This document shows positions 7,955-16,200 of a stretch of DNA of 46,909 nt, in pieces (position 1 is the stretch's first letter; each line of letters starts with the position of its first letter). The position numbers and the translations under genes are program-made. The notes below the pieces were generated by a model that had not been told where the DNA came from, ran no database searches, and saw only the letters and a program-made list of their open reading frames with translations. Source of the DNA: an uncultured Clostridia bacterium (GTDB taxonomy: Bacteria; Bacillota; Clostridia; Christensenellales; Borkfalkiaceae); contig CALVWV010000031.1 in the NCBI GenBank assembly GCA_944368065.1, forward strand, positions 1 through 46,909. Reading direction: 5' to 3'.

Positions 7955-8695
7955 AGGCATAGTCAAGTACCACCGGCTTAGCCGGTGGCTTGAGTAGGCG
8001 CTTCAAGCGCATGATACCGGCAGCACTACTCGTGCTTGAATTTTCCGGCAATCGCAACACGTTTACAGCGGCCACCTTCGGGTGGCTGCTTTTACTTGCT
8101 TTCTTTTGTCGACTCACCCGTAAACGGGTCTATATACTCTTTCATACTTAGTTGCTCTGCAAGTTTATCTTCTTGCAATTGGTTTGCTATGTATTTTTTT
8201 ATCGCTTCTTTATTTCTGCCTACCGTGTCTACATAATATCCTCTACACCAAAAATGCCTATTTCCATACTTGTATTTCAAATTGGCAAATTGGTCAAATA
8301 TCATCAGACTACTTTTTCCTTTCAATATGCCCATGAATTTTGACACGCTCATTTTCGGCGGAATTGTTATAAGCATATGTATATGGTCTTCGCATGCATT
8401 TGCTTCTATTATTTCTACCCCTTCGCATCGTTCACATATACGCCTTAATATCTTCCCTATCTCATTTCGACATTTACCGTATATTATTTGCCTGCGATAT
8501 TTCGGCGCAAACACTATGTGATATTGACATCTCCATTTTGTATGTGATAAACTATCTACGTCCTTCACTGGATACCTCCTGTTTTACTTTTTGTTGCGAT
8601 TGCCAGTCGCTAAAATTGTATTACAGGAGTTATTTTTTATCCATAGCTGTAAGCTCTTTATCCACTCGCTCAGCGAGTGGTTATCTTAGACAAAA
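7955..8695 (-). mobile_element. IS200/IS605-family insertion sequence (tnpA only, approximate ends)
   Basis: A compact element of roughly 0.74 kb carries only a Y1 transposase gene. Both ends have the subterminal hairpins typical of the family: CCACCGGC-TTA-GCCGGTGG at 7970-7988, with an outer CAAG/CTTG stem and a TA bulge, and CCACTCGC-TCA-GCGAGTGG at 8662-8680. The transposase reads leftward, so the right-hand hairpin is the LE and the left-hand one the RE. A 12-bp inverted repeat (GTTGCGATTGCC) lies just outside the gene at 8047-8058 and 8593-8604. The ends cannot be fixed exactly because this family makes no target duplication and has no terminal inverted repeats. There is no tnpB. Confidence 0.8.
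8092..8568 (-). CDS. tnpA: IS200-type Y1 (HUH) transposase TnpA
   Basis: A 158-residue single-strand transposase of the IS200/IS605 family, full length for this type (about 150 residues). The HUH metal-binding motif is DHIHMLI with His62 and His64, and the catalytic tyrosine is Tyr126 in KKYIANQ. The N-terminal WRCQYHIVFAPKYRR segment is the family signature. The start is a GTG at 8568 with a perfect AGGAGG ribosome binding site six bases upstream. The gene appears intact, so the element may still move. A small stem-loop with a UUCG-type loop follows the stop at 8071-8086. Confidence 0.93.
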   Translation of the reverse strand: MKDVDSLSHTKWRCQYHIVFAPKYRRQIIYGKCRNEIGKILRRICERCEGVEIIEANACEDHIHMLITIPPKMSVSKFMGILKGKSSLMIFDQFANLKYKYGNRHFWCRGYYVDTVGRNKEAIKKYIANQLQEDKLAEQLSMKEYIDPFTGESTKESK

Positions 8696-8698
8696 TGA

Positions 8699-8728
8699 AA
8701 GCGCGCGGCTTAAAAAAGCCGCGCGCTT
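8699..8728 (-). terminator. Terminator of the rsmF-like operon
   Basis: A 13-bp stem (AAGCGCGCGGCTT) with a four-base loop reads on the minus strand into TTTCATTTT. It lies between the rRNA methyltransferase stop and the IS200 element, ending the exonuclease-methyltransferase unit. Confidence 0.8.
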
Positions 8729-8736
8729 GTTTAAAT

Positions 8737-10032
8737 TCAGTTAATTCCGTGCAGATTTATGCGGAGTCCTTTGGGGTAATGGTTTTTTGCCGTGCCGCCG
8801 CCCGCCTTGCACCAGCCGAGCGGATAGCCTTTATATGAAGCCACAATCCATCCGCTTTTATCTGAGGGAAATGTAAGTCCGTTGAGATAATCTTTGGCGG
8901 TATTTTCGTCCAGCTCCGCAAACTCCGCTTCGCCGCTTTTCAGGCACATCGCAAGCGAATGTGCGGGCATAAACCTGTCCTTTACAAATTCGCCCAGTCT
9001 GACGCCTGCGCGCAGAGTCTGAAGTGAAGGCACCGGCGCGCCTTCCGGCAAAGAATAAAGGGCATCGCCTGCCGCAAAAAGATTTTCAAACTTTACGGAA
9101 AGAAAGTCGCGCTCGAACGCGCGGTAAAGCTTTTCTTTTGCCGAAGGCACGGGCTTTAAAGAAGTTTCAAAGGAGTTTTCCTCCCCCTCGCCCTTCGTCA
9201 AAAGCGCTGCAAAATGCCCCTCGCCGCGGACTTTATGCGGATACAGCTTTTCCTGACGGACGAGCAAATAATTTTTATGCAGACTTAAAAAGTTCTCAAC
9301 CTGAAGTTCGTCCTCGGCTTCCGAAAAGGTGCAGGTGGAATATACTATCTCCCCTCCTGCCTTTAAAAGTCTGTCTGCGCATTCAAGTATTTCCGCCTGT
9401 CTGCGCGCGCACATTTCTACGTTTTCCTCGCTCCATTCCCCAGTTGCCGCCTCTTCCTTTTTGAACATTCCCTCGCCCGAGCAAGGCGCGTCGACTAAAA
9501 TTCTGTCGAAGCAGGCGGGGTACTTTCCGGCAAGCTGCAAGGGACTTGCAACCGTCACTACGGCGTTTTTTATTCCCATGCGCTCAACGTTCTGTGAGAG
9601 TATTTTTGCGCGCGGAAAGTTGATTTCGTTTAAAAAGAGCACGCCCTCGCCGCACATAGCCTGCGCAAGCTGAGTGCCCTTTCCGCCCGGTGCCGAGCAC
9701 ATATCGAGCACGGCTTTCCCGCCCTTAAGGTCGCCGAAAAGGGGCGCCGCACACATTGCAGAAGGCTCCTGCACGTAATAAAGCCCCGCGGCGTGCGCTA
9801 TGGTCAGCCCAGGCTTTTCTTCCTGTATATAAAACCCGTCCTTGCACCAGGGCACGGGCTGCACGTCGAACGGCAAAATTTCCGCAAGGTGCTGCGCGGT
9901 TATCTTTAGCGTGTTTGCGCGTATGCCGCGTGCGGGCGGAAGGTTGTAAGAAGATAAAAATTCTTCAAAATCGCCGCCGAGACTTGCGCGCATATGCTTT
10001 AAAAAAGCTTCGGGGAGGTTAAAATCGTTCAT
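8737..10032 (-). CDS. rsmF: RsmF/RsmB-like rRNA (cytosine-C5) methyltransferase
   Basis: A 431-residue SAM-dependent methyltransferase of the NOL1/NOP2/Sun family, which makes 5-methylcytosine in 16S rRNA. The SAM site is LDMCSAPGGKGT (residues 109-120). Both conserved cysteines are present: Cys184 in DAPCSGEG, which flips or releases the base, and Cys234 in YSTCTF, the nucleophile. The region after about residue 300 matches the C-terminal domain of YebU/RsmF-type enzymes rather than RsmB, which carries an N-terminal NusB-like domain that is absent here. Its start overlaps the stop of the exonuclease gene by 4 bp, so the two are co-translated. The exact target base is not deducible. Confidence 0.88.
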   Translation of the reverse strand: MNDFNLPEAFLKHMRASLGGDFEEFLSSYNLPPARGIRANTLKITAQHLAEILPFDVQPVPWCKDGFYIQEEKPGLTIAHAAGLYYVQEPSAMCAAPLFGDLKGGKAVLDMCSAPGGKGTQLAQAMCGEGVLFLNEINFPRAKILSQNVERMGIKNAVVTVASPLQLAGKYPACFDRILVDAPCSGEGMFKKEEAATGEWSEENVEMCARRQAEILECADRLLKAGGEIVYSTCTFSEAEDELQVENFLSLHKNYLLVRQEKLYPHKVRGEGHFAALLTKGEGEENSFETSLKPVPSAKEKLYRAFERDFLSVKFENLFAAGDALYSLPEGAPVPSLQTLRAGVRLGEFVKDRFMPAHSLAMCLKSGEAEFAELDENTAKDYLNGLTFPSDKSGWIVASYKGYPLGWCKAGGGTAKNHYPKGLRINLHGIN

Positions 10033-10979
10033 CCGAGCAATGCCTCCAGCTCTTCCATGGTGAGAATTTCAAGTCCTTCCTTGCCCTGCGCGGTGCGCGT
10101 GCGCGTGGAAGCATCACCCTCGGGCGCGCAGTAAACGTTGCACTGCGCAAGTTTCTGAGTATATTCTCCGCCTGCGGCGTAAATTCTGTCAAGAAGCGGT
10201 TCCGAAAGGGAAAGGTCGTCTTCTATGCAGCGGGCGAAATTGAAAATTCTGCCCTTTAACCTGCCCTCGGGGCGGCGCTTTTTGCGCGAAAGGTATACGT
10301 AAAAATCGCGGCGGGCGCGGCTACGCTCTTCCTTGGCGGCGCGGCGCTCTTCGGTATATTCGGAATACCCCGTTGAGCGCGGTTTGACTATCGAATAATT
10401 TTCTATGCGGCCGCGGGTTATTTTAAGCATGCTTTCAAGCTCGGCAAAGCCGCAGCCTTTGTTGCGGCACATTGCTTCCGCTATGCGCATAGTCGCGTAC
10501 GCGTCGTCCGCGGCGCGGTGGGGAGTGAACTCAACGTTTAAATCTTTGCTTATGTATTCAAGGCCGTACTGGCGGGCAAAACCGCCCGTCATCGTCATGT
10601 ATATAAGCTGGGTATCGGAAAATTCAAAGCTGAAAGAAGGAAGCTTGAAGCGGCGCGTTTCGAGATTGAGGTAGTTGACGTCGTTATAAGTGGCGTGCCC
10701 TGCCACTATGTTGCTTTTGTCTTCAAGCAGTTTCCTGATTTTAGGATATACGGCGCGGAAATCTGGGTGTTTTTTGAAATCTTCGTACTTATAAGGCAGC
10801 ACAAGCCCCTTTTCGCCCTTGGAATCGGTTAAATGAAAAGAGCCCTTAGGGTTTATAAGAATATCTTCTTTTTCAAGTATGTTGAAATTTTCGTCGCATA
10901 CGACGTAGCCGAACGCGCAGATTTTTGCCGACGTTTTATATACGCTGGCGCATTCAATATCGAAGAAAACAAGACTCAT
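10029..10979 (-). CDS. DEDDh 3'-5' exonuclease with possible BRCT-like C-terminus
   Basis: A 316-residue exonuclease of the DnaQ/RNase T superfamily. The DEDDh residues are visible: Asp7 and Glu9 (FFDIEC), Asp100 (ATYNDVNYL), and His154 with Asp158/159 (HRAADDA). A basic linker of about residues 205-245 (EERRAAKEERSRARRD) separates the nuclease from a C-terminal module of about 75 residues beginning LKGRIFNFA, which looks like a BRCT fold as in some Firmicutes epsilon-like exonucleases. The substrate could be DNA or RNA. It is the first gene of a two-gene unit with the rRNA methyltransferase, driven by a near-consensus promoter at 11057-11085. The ribosome binding site is a modest AAAGGTG. 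Confidence 0.8.
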   Translation of the reverse strand: MSLVFFDIECASVYKTSAKICAFGYVVCDENFNILEKEDILINPKGSFHLTDSKGEKGLVLPYKYEDFKKHPDFRAVYPKIRKLLEDKSNIVAGHATYNDVNYLNLETRRFKLPSFSFEFSDTQLIYMTMTGGFARQYGLEYISKDLNVEFTPHRAADDAYATMRIAEAMCRNKGCGFAELESMLKITRGRIENYSIVKPRSTGYSEYTEERRAAKEERSRARRDFYVYLSRKKRRPEGRLKGRIFNFARCIEDDLSLSEPLLDRIYAAGGEYTQKLAQCNVYCAPEGDASTRTRTAQGKEGLEILTMEELEALLG

Positions 10980-11056
10980 AAATAAACTGTGACACCTTTT
11001 AAGTTGCGTTTTTGTACAGCGTTAAAAATAATTTGACGCGTTTGCAGATATATTCC

Positions 11057-11085
11057 ATTATAGCATAGCGATACAAAAATATCAA
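11057..11085 (-). promoter_or_regulatory. Promoter of the exonuclease-methyltransferase operon
   Basis: On the minus strand TTGATA (11085-11080), a 17-bp spacer and a perfect TATAAT (11062-11057) lie about 78 bp upstream of the exonuclease start. Confidence 0.8.
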
Positions 11086-11110
11086 CAAATAAATACAATG
11101 CCCGTGCAAC

Positions 11111-11145
11111 ATAAAATTGCGGGAGACGCAATCTGCGCCTCCCGC
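11111..11145 (-). terminator. Terminator of the GNAT gene
   Basis: A 12-base arm (GCGGGAGRCGCA, one wobble) pairs across a three-base loop at 11119-11145. On the minus strand it reads into AATTTTAT. It lies 5 bp after the acetyltransferase stop. Confidence 0.75.
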
Positions 11146-11150
11146 TTTTA

Positions 11151-11615
11151 TCAGAGTATTTTTTCCATAGTCGTTTTCTGCGGGACAAGACCGCACTTTT
11201 TGTAGAACGCCTCCGCCGCTTTGTTGCACGACCACACGTTGAGCGTTATATTGTAAAAGCCGCTTTGCTTTGCAAAGCTTACCACGGCGTTGTAAAGCGC
11301 CGTTCCCACGCCTTTGCCGCGCGCGCTTTCGTCAACGCAGATATCGTCTATGTAAAGCGTTTTTATGTCCTGCATAAGGCTGTCGCACCTGTTTTCCTTA
11401 AAAAAGCATATGGCGTACCCCTCAACTGCGCCGCCGTCTTCACACACGAAAACGGCATTGTTTTTGCCTGAAATGAGCGCAGCGACTCCGTCGCGGTCGT
11501 ACTTGGTATTAAAACGGAAAAGGTCGGGGCGCGCCTTTGCGTGGACTTCGTTCACCTGCCTGAGAAGGTTGAGTATTACCGGAATGTCTTTATTTTCTGC
11601 TCTGCGTACCTGCAT
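11151..11615 (-). CDS. GNAT-family N-acetyltransferase
   Basis: A 154-residue protein that is a single GNAT domain. The acetyl-CoA pyrophosphate-binding motif is RGKGVG (residues 99-104), preceded by the beta-4 strand LYIDDICVDE and followed by the motif B region LNVWSCNKAAEAFYKKCG. The substrate cannot be told from sequence; members of this family acetylate small amines, antibiotics or protein N-termini. It has a clear AGGAG ribosome binding site, its own terminator, and stands alone between serS and the exonuclease operon. Confidence 0.85.
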   Translation of the reverse strand: MQVRRAENKDIPVILNLLRQVNEVHAKARPDLFRFNTKYDRDGVAALISGKNNAVFVCEDGGAVEGYAICFFKENRCDSLMQDIKTLYIDDICVDESARGKGVGTALYNAVVSFAKQSGFYNITLNVWSCNKAAEAFYKKCGLVPQKTTMEKIL

Positions 11616-11686
11616 ATATTTCTCCTGAGATTTGTGTCCGCGGCGATGATTTTGCCAGCAGACTAATATATAAGCTTTATATCAGA

Positions 11687-11717
11687 TGCGGCGGCGCGCT
11701 GAAAGCGCGCCGCCGCA
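11687..11717 (-). terminator. Hairpin at the 3' end of serS
   Basis: A perfect 14-bp stem (TGCGGCGGCGCGCT and complement) with a GAA loop lies 47 bp after the serS stop. It lacks a good T-tract on the minus strand, so it may stabilise the 3' end or terminate weakly. Confidence 0.55.
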
Positions 11718-11763
11718 AAACCAAGCTGGATATGTCCCGTAAAAATGCGGAAACTTTTAAAAG

Positions 11764-13056
11764 TTATTTTATGGGCTTTATATACTCTTTGCCGCCCATA
11801 TACTTTCTCAGAACTTCGGGAATGAACACGCTGCCGTCTTCCTGAAGATGATTTTCAAGGAAGGCAATGAGCATTCTGGGGGGAGCTACAACGGTGTTGT
11901 TGAGCGTATGCGCATACTCGTTTTTGCCCGTTGCGGAGTTCTTGAACTTAATGCCGAGCCTGCGCGCCTGCGCGTCGGTAAGGTTGGAGCAGCTGCCTAC
12001 TTCGAAATACTTCTTCTGGCGGGGACTCCACGCTTCGACGTCGAGGCTCCTGTACTTGAGGTCGGCAAGGTCGCCCGAGCAACATACGAGCGTGCGCACG
12101 GGTATCTGCATGGATACGAAGAGCTCTACCGTGTAAGACCACAGCTTTTCGTACCAGGCGTCGCTTTCCTCGGGCTTGCATACTACTATCATTTCCTGCT
12201 TTTCAAACTGGTGAATGCGGTAAATGCCGCGCTCCTCTATGCCGTGCGCGCCCTTTTCCTTTCTGAAGCAGGGCGAATAGGACGTAAGCGTCAGAGGAAG
12301 CTGCTTTTCGTCGAGCACGGTGTTCATGAAGCGGCCTATCATGGAGTGTTCGGACGTGCCTATAAGGTAAAGGTCCTCGCCCTCTATTTTATACATCATG
12401 CCGTCCATTTCCTCAAAGCTCATAACGCCGGATACGACGTCGCTTCTTATCATGAACGGGGGAATTACGTAGGTAAAGCCCTTATCTATCATGAAATCGC
12501 GGGCATATGTGAGAACGGCTGAATGAAGTCTTGCAACATCGCCTATAAGATAATAGAAGCCGTTGCCGCTCGTCCTTCTGGCGCTGTCGAGGTCTATGCC
12601 GCCGAGGCGCTCGAGTATGTCGACGTGATAAGGCACTTCAAAGGGCTTTTCCTTGGCCTCGAGATAGGTGTTCCACTGCACGTTCTGGCTGTCGTCCTTG
12701 CCGATGGGAACATCGTCTGCGATTATGTTGGGGATAGCCATCATATCCTTTCTGAGCTGAGCGTCTATCTCGCCCGCCCTCGCTTCTATAACGGAAATGC
12801 GGTCGTTGTTTTCCTTTACTTCCGCCTTTACCTTTTCAGCCTCGTCCTTTTTGCCTTCCTTCATGAGAGCGCCTATGCTCTTGGAAAGGGTATTGCGGCG
12901 GGCGCGGCGCTCGTCGCCTTCGCGCTGAAGGGCGCGCTTTTCTGCATCGAGCGAAATTACTTCGTCTACGAGGGGAAGCTTTTTATCCTGGAACTTCTTT
13001 TTTATGTTTTCCCTTACAAGGTCGGGATTGTCCCTTATGAGATTTATGTCTATCAT
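11764..13056 (-). CDS. serS: Seryl-tRNA synthetase
   Basis: A 430-residue class II aminoacyl-tRNA synthetase that charges tRNA-Ser. An N-terminal coiled-coil arm (about residues 30-105) binds the long variable arm of tRNA-Ser. The catalytic core has motif 2 (SPCFRKEKGAHG) and motif 3 (TLNNTVVAPPRMLIAFLENH), ending EDGSVFIPEVLRKYMGG. The motif 3 form NNT..PR resembles the Thermus-type variant rather than the NGSGLAVGR form of E. coli. The ATG at 13056 has an AGGAG ribosome binding site, and a near-consensus promoter lies 30-60 bp upstream. The leader is too short for a T-box. Confidence 0.97.
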   Translation of the reverse strand: MIDINLIRDNPDLVRENIKKKFQDKKLPLVDEVISLDAEKRALQREGDERRARRNTLSKSIGALMKEGKKDEAEKVKAEVKENNDRISVIEARAGEIDAQLRKDMMAIPNIIADDVPIGKDDSQNVQWNTYLEAKEKPFEVPYHVDILERLGGIDLDSARRTSGNGFYYLIGDVARLHSAVLTYARDFMIDKGFTYVIPPFMIRSDVVSGVMSFEEMDGMMYKIEGEDLYLIGTSEHSMIGRFMNTVLDEKQLPLTLTSYSPCFRKEKGAHGIEERGIYRIHQFEKQEMIVVCKPEESDAWYEKLWSYTVELFVSMQIPVRTLVCCSGDLADLKYRSLDVEAWSPRQKKYFEVGSCSNLTDAQARRLGIKFKNSATGKNEYAHTLNNTVVAPPRMLIAFLENHLQEDGSVFIPEVLRKYMGGKEYIKPIK

Positions 13057-13084
13057 ATAAAACGTCTCCTGGAAATATGCTTAA

Positions 13085-13113
13085 ATTATAAACCAAATAA
13101 AAATCAAAAGCAA
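13085..13113 (-). promoter_or_regulatory. serS promoter
   Basis: Minus-strand TTGCTT (13113-13108), a 17-bp spacer and TATAAT (13090-13085). The -10 box is 29 bp upstream of the serS ATG, giving a leader of about 20 nt. Confidence 0.7.
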
Positions 13114-13142
13114 TTAAAAAAGAGTTAACGTGCACTATTCTG

Positions 13143-13171
13143 TTGAAAAAAATTGCGCGGCGTGTTATAAT
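13143..13171 (+). promoter_or_regulatory. P-type ATPase promoter
   Basis: TTGAAA (13143-13148), a 17-bp spacer and a perfect TATAAT (13166-13171). It sits 34 bp upstream of the ATPase start and is back to back with the serS promoter. Confidence 0.8.
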
Positions 13172-13204
13172 TTTAACAGCTACTCTTTAAGTTAAAGGAG
13201 CAAT

Positions 13205-15961
13205 ATGAGCAAAATATATTACAGAAACGGAACGGCGAAGACCGTTGAGGGCAAGGAGGAAGCCGAAAAAACTTCCGCGGAGGCTATCAGCGAAGCCGCC
13301 GCCGCTGAAAGCGACCTTACGCAGGGAAATGCACAGGCAGACGCCGATATCAAGGGCGTTGAAGCCGATACCCAAAGCGTTAAAGCTGATGCAGCAAGCG
13401 AGGATAACGCCCCCTCTTCCGCGGACGAGGAAGCCGCCGCCGAGGACGAGGATTTTGATAAGGATAAACTTTTCAAATATTTCCGCCGCCATCCTAAAAA
13501 TAAAATAAACACGCACGTCGACAGGTATTCCCCCGCGCTTGACAAGGGTCTTACCGCCGCCCAGGTGCAGACGAGATTTTCGCAGTTTTTATTCAACGAC
13601 ACAAATAAAAAATACTCGAAATCTTACGCTAGCATTTTTATCGGCAACATATGCACGTTCTTCAACCTGCTGTGCCTTATTGCCTTCATCGCGCTTATAC
13701 TTGCCAACACCAAGGGCTTTACCAACTACCTTGTAATAATAATAACAACCGCCAATATCGTCATTGGCATCATTCAGGAAATACGCTCCAAACTTTCCAT
13801 TGACAGACTTTCCATTCTGGCCGCGAATACGGCGAAAGTCATGCGTGACGGCGAGGTCGCCGAACTTCCATTAAGCGAAATAGTTTTAGACGACGTAATC
13901 ATGCTTGAAACGGGCAATCAGGTGCCCGCCGACTGCATACTCGCGGAAGGCAGCGTCGAGGTAAACGAGTCCCTTCTGACGGGCGAGAGCGTATCCGTAA
14001 AAAAGAATATCGGCGATATTTTATATGCGGGCAGCTTCATATCCAGCGGCAGCGGAAAATTCCGCGTCGAAAAGGTGGGCAAGGAAACTTACCTGCAGAA
14101 GCTTACCTCCAAGGCAAAGAAATACAAGCGCCCCAATTCCGAGCTGATGAACAGCACCAAGTGGATAATAAAAGTTATCGGCGTGCTGATTATACCCATT
14201 GCGATAGGCATATTCTTCACCACCTACGCAAACTTCGACCCCGCCCAGGCGCAGGAAGTCGAAAAGTGGATTTTTTCCGTTCGCGTGAACTACGCCATAC
14301 AGCGCACTTGCACCGTCGTCATAGGCATGATTCCTTCGGGCATGCTGCTTTTAACTTCCATGGCGCTCGCCGTAGGCGTTATAAGGCTTGCAAAGCACAA
14401 CACTTTGGTGCAGGATTTGTACTCGCTTGAAATGCTTGCGCGCGTCAACGTGCTGTGTCTGGACAAAACGGGCACGATTACCGACGGCAGAATGAAGGTG
14501 AGCGACTGCATAATTTTAAATACAGTCGGCGACTATTCGCTCAATGATATCATGGGGTCAATGCTCGCCGCGCTGGAGGACAACAACCAGACGTCAATCG
14601 CGCTTTACAATCACTTCGGTCACAGCGACAAACTTTCGCCGATTGCAAAGATACCCTTCTCCTCAAAAAGAAAGCTTTCCGCGGTGACGTTCGACGAGGT
14701 GGGAACTTTTGTGTTCGGCGCGCCCGAATTCGTTCTGCGGCCGCTGCCCGCCAAAGTTGAAAGAATTATGAAGCAGTATGCGCAGATGGGCATGCGAGTG
14801 CTCGTTCTGGCGCACTCCAACACCCCTATAGCAGGCGACAAACTGCCCGCAGTTTTAAAGCCCGTTGCAATCATTTCCATTGCCGACAACATACGTGAAG
14901 ACGCGATAGAAACCATAAAATGGTTCAGGGATAACGACGTCGCAGTAAAGGTTATTTCGGGCGACAACCCCGTAACAGTATCCGAAGTGGCAAGGCGCGC
15001 GGGAATAGAGAATGCAGAAAAGTTCATTTCGCTTGAAGGGCTCAACGAAAAAGAAGTTGAAAACGTTGCAAACAGCTACACCGTTTTCGGCAGGGTTACG
15101 CCCGAACAGAAAGCCATACTCGTGCGCTCTATAAAGTCTGAAGGCAATACCGTTGCAATGACGGGCGACGGCGTGAACGACATACTCGCGCTGAAAGAAG
15201 CCGACTGCGCAATCTCCGTAGCCTCCGGCAGCGAAGCGGCGAGAAACGTGAGCCACCTCGTTTTAATGGACAACAACTTCAACTCAATGCCCAAGATTGT
15301 TGCAGAGGGCAGACGAGTTATAAACAACATCAAAAACTCGTCCTCGCTGTACCTGATGAAGACGCTGTTCACCACCATTCTTGCGGCGCTTTGCATATTC
15401 ATGAGCGAGCCTTACCTCTTCCTGCCTTCCAACGTGCTTCTTCTGGAAGTGTGCGTCATCGGCATACCCTCGTTCTTCCTCTCCCTTCAGCCGAACAACT
15501 CGCGCGTGCAGGGCAAGTTTATTACGCACGTAATGAGCCGCGCCATAGCGGGCGGCGTGCTGATGATACTGTGCGTAATGGCGATGTATATAACGGGCAC
15601 AGTAGCTTCTGACGAATTCGGAGCATACAGGCAGGCTATGTGCATGATAGCGCTGACGTTCGGCGGCATGGTGATGCTGTACCGCGTATGCCAGCCTTTC
15701 AACGGCTACCGCGTGGTACTCTTCCTTTCAATGCTGGCCGTGGCGATAGTATGCTATTCGGTACCTCAGCTTGCTTCAATACTCTACCTCGGCTGGGACA
15801 GACTCGACTGGAATTATGCAAGGGTTCTGGTAATCGTAGTTGCGATAGAAGCGGCGTTCCCGCTGTCCTCTGCGCTGATAAAGATTATGGAAATCATAAT
15901 GCCGTCATCCACGGGAAGCACAAAAAAGCCGGTAAATAAAAACTTACAGGCTATGCGCTGA
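13205..15961 (+). CDS. Cation-transporting P-type ATPase with atypical TM4 motif
   Basis: A 918-residue HAD-type ion pump. It has the actuator TGES motif (LLTGESVSVKK, about residue 259), the phosphorylation site CLDKTGTIT (Asp near 420) and the hinge TGDGVNDILALKEADC (near 655). In the ion-binding fourth helix the motif is IPSGM rather than the IPEGL typical of P2/P3 pumps, so Glu is replaced by Ser. The first 90 or so residues are an Ala/Glu/Asp-rich disordered extension with no metal-binding CxxC, which argues against a P1B heavy-metal pump. Six C-terminal helices follow the ATPase domain. The ribosome binding site AAAGGAG is strong. It is monocistronic with its own promoter and terminator. 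Ca, Mn or Mg export are all possible; the substrate is not resolved. Confidence 0.88.
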   Translation: MSKIYYRNGTAKTVEGKEEAEKTSAEAISEAAAAESDLTQGNAQADADIKGVEADTQSVKADAASEDNAPSSADEEAAAEDEDFDKDKLFKYFRRHPKNKINTHVDRYSPALDKGLTAAQVQTRFSQFLFNDTNKKYSKSYASIFIGNICTFFNLLCLIAFIALILANTKGFTNYLVIIITTANIVIGIIQEIRSKLSIDRLSILAANTAKVMRDGEVAELPLSEIVLDDVIMLETGNQVPADCILAEGSVEVNESLLTGESVSVKKNIGDILYAGSFISSGSGKFRVEKVGKETYLQKLTSKAKKYKRPNSELMNSTKWIIKVIGVLIIPIAIGIFFTTYANFDPAQAQEVEKWIFSVRVNYAIQRTCTVVIGMIPSGMLLLTSMALAVGVIRLAKHNTLVQDLYSLEMLARVNVLCLDKTGTITDGRMKVSDCIILNTVGDYSLNDIMGSMLAALEDNNQTSIALYNHFGHSDKLSPIAKIPFSSKRKLSAVTFDEVGTFVFGAPEFVLRPLPAKVERIMKQYAQMGMRVLVLAHSNTPIAGDKLPAVLKPVAIISIADNIREDAIETIKWFRDNDVAVKVISGDNPVTVSEVARRAGIENAEKFISLEGLNEKEVENVANSYTVFGRVTPEQKAILVRSIKSEGNTVAMTGDGVNDILALKEADCAISVASGSEAARNVSHLVLMDNNFNSMPKIVAEGRRVINNIKNSSSLYLMKTLFTTILAALCIFMSEPYLFLPSNVLLLEVCVIGIPSFFLSLQPNNSRVQGKFITHVMSRAIAGGVLMILCVMAMYITGTVASDEFGAYRQAMCMIALTFGGMVMLYRVCQPFNGYRVVLFLSMLAVAIVCYSVPQLASILYLGWDRLDWNYARVLVIVVAIEAAFPLSSALIKIMEIIMPSSTGSTKKPVNKNLQAMR

Positions 15962-15983
15962 AATAACATTCAACAGATAAAAT

Positions 15984-16020
15984 GCCGCCGCGGCTTTATG
16001 CCGCGGCGGCTTATTTTATT
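15984..16020 (+). terminator. Terminator of the P-type ATPase gene
   Basis: An 11-bp perfect stem (GCCGCCGCGGC) with a TTTAT loop followed by TTATTTTATTTATTTTT, 22 bp after the stop. Confidence 0.88.
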
Positions 16021-16100
16021 TATTTTTGATTATGCCGTTCAAGCAACCTGCAAGCAGTTTGCCGCTTAAAAAGCAAAATGATTTTATTTGTGCGTTTAAG

Positions 16101-16138
16101 ATAACGCGCAAGCCGTAATAAAGCGGCTTGCGCGTTAT
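16101..16138 (-). terminator. Long hairpin downstream of gyrA
   Basis: A perfect 15-bp stem (ATAACGCGCAAGCCG and complement) with an 8-base loop lies 63 bp past the gyrA stop. The T-tract is poor in both directions, so it may act as a 3'-end stabiliser or weak terminator. The surrounding gene-free stretch 15962-16200 holds only this and the ATPase terminator. Confidence 0.55.
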
Positions 16139-16200
16139 ATCGGGCATAGTATGCGGTCAATCAAAAATTAAAGCCGCAAAAAAGCTATGCTTTATAACTC

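Noticed and set aside
7955-8695. A tnpB or IscB-type guide-RNA partner for the IS200 element.
   Set aside because: Only tnpA is present; the flanking intergenic DNA is too short for tnpB and no RuvC-like frame was found.
13057-13204. Possible T-box or other riboswitch before serS.
   Set aside because: The promoter leaves only about 20 nt of leader, far too short for a T-box.
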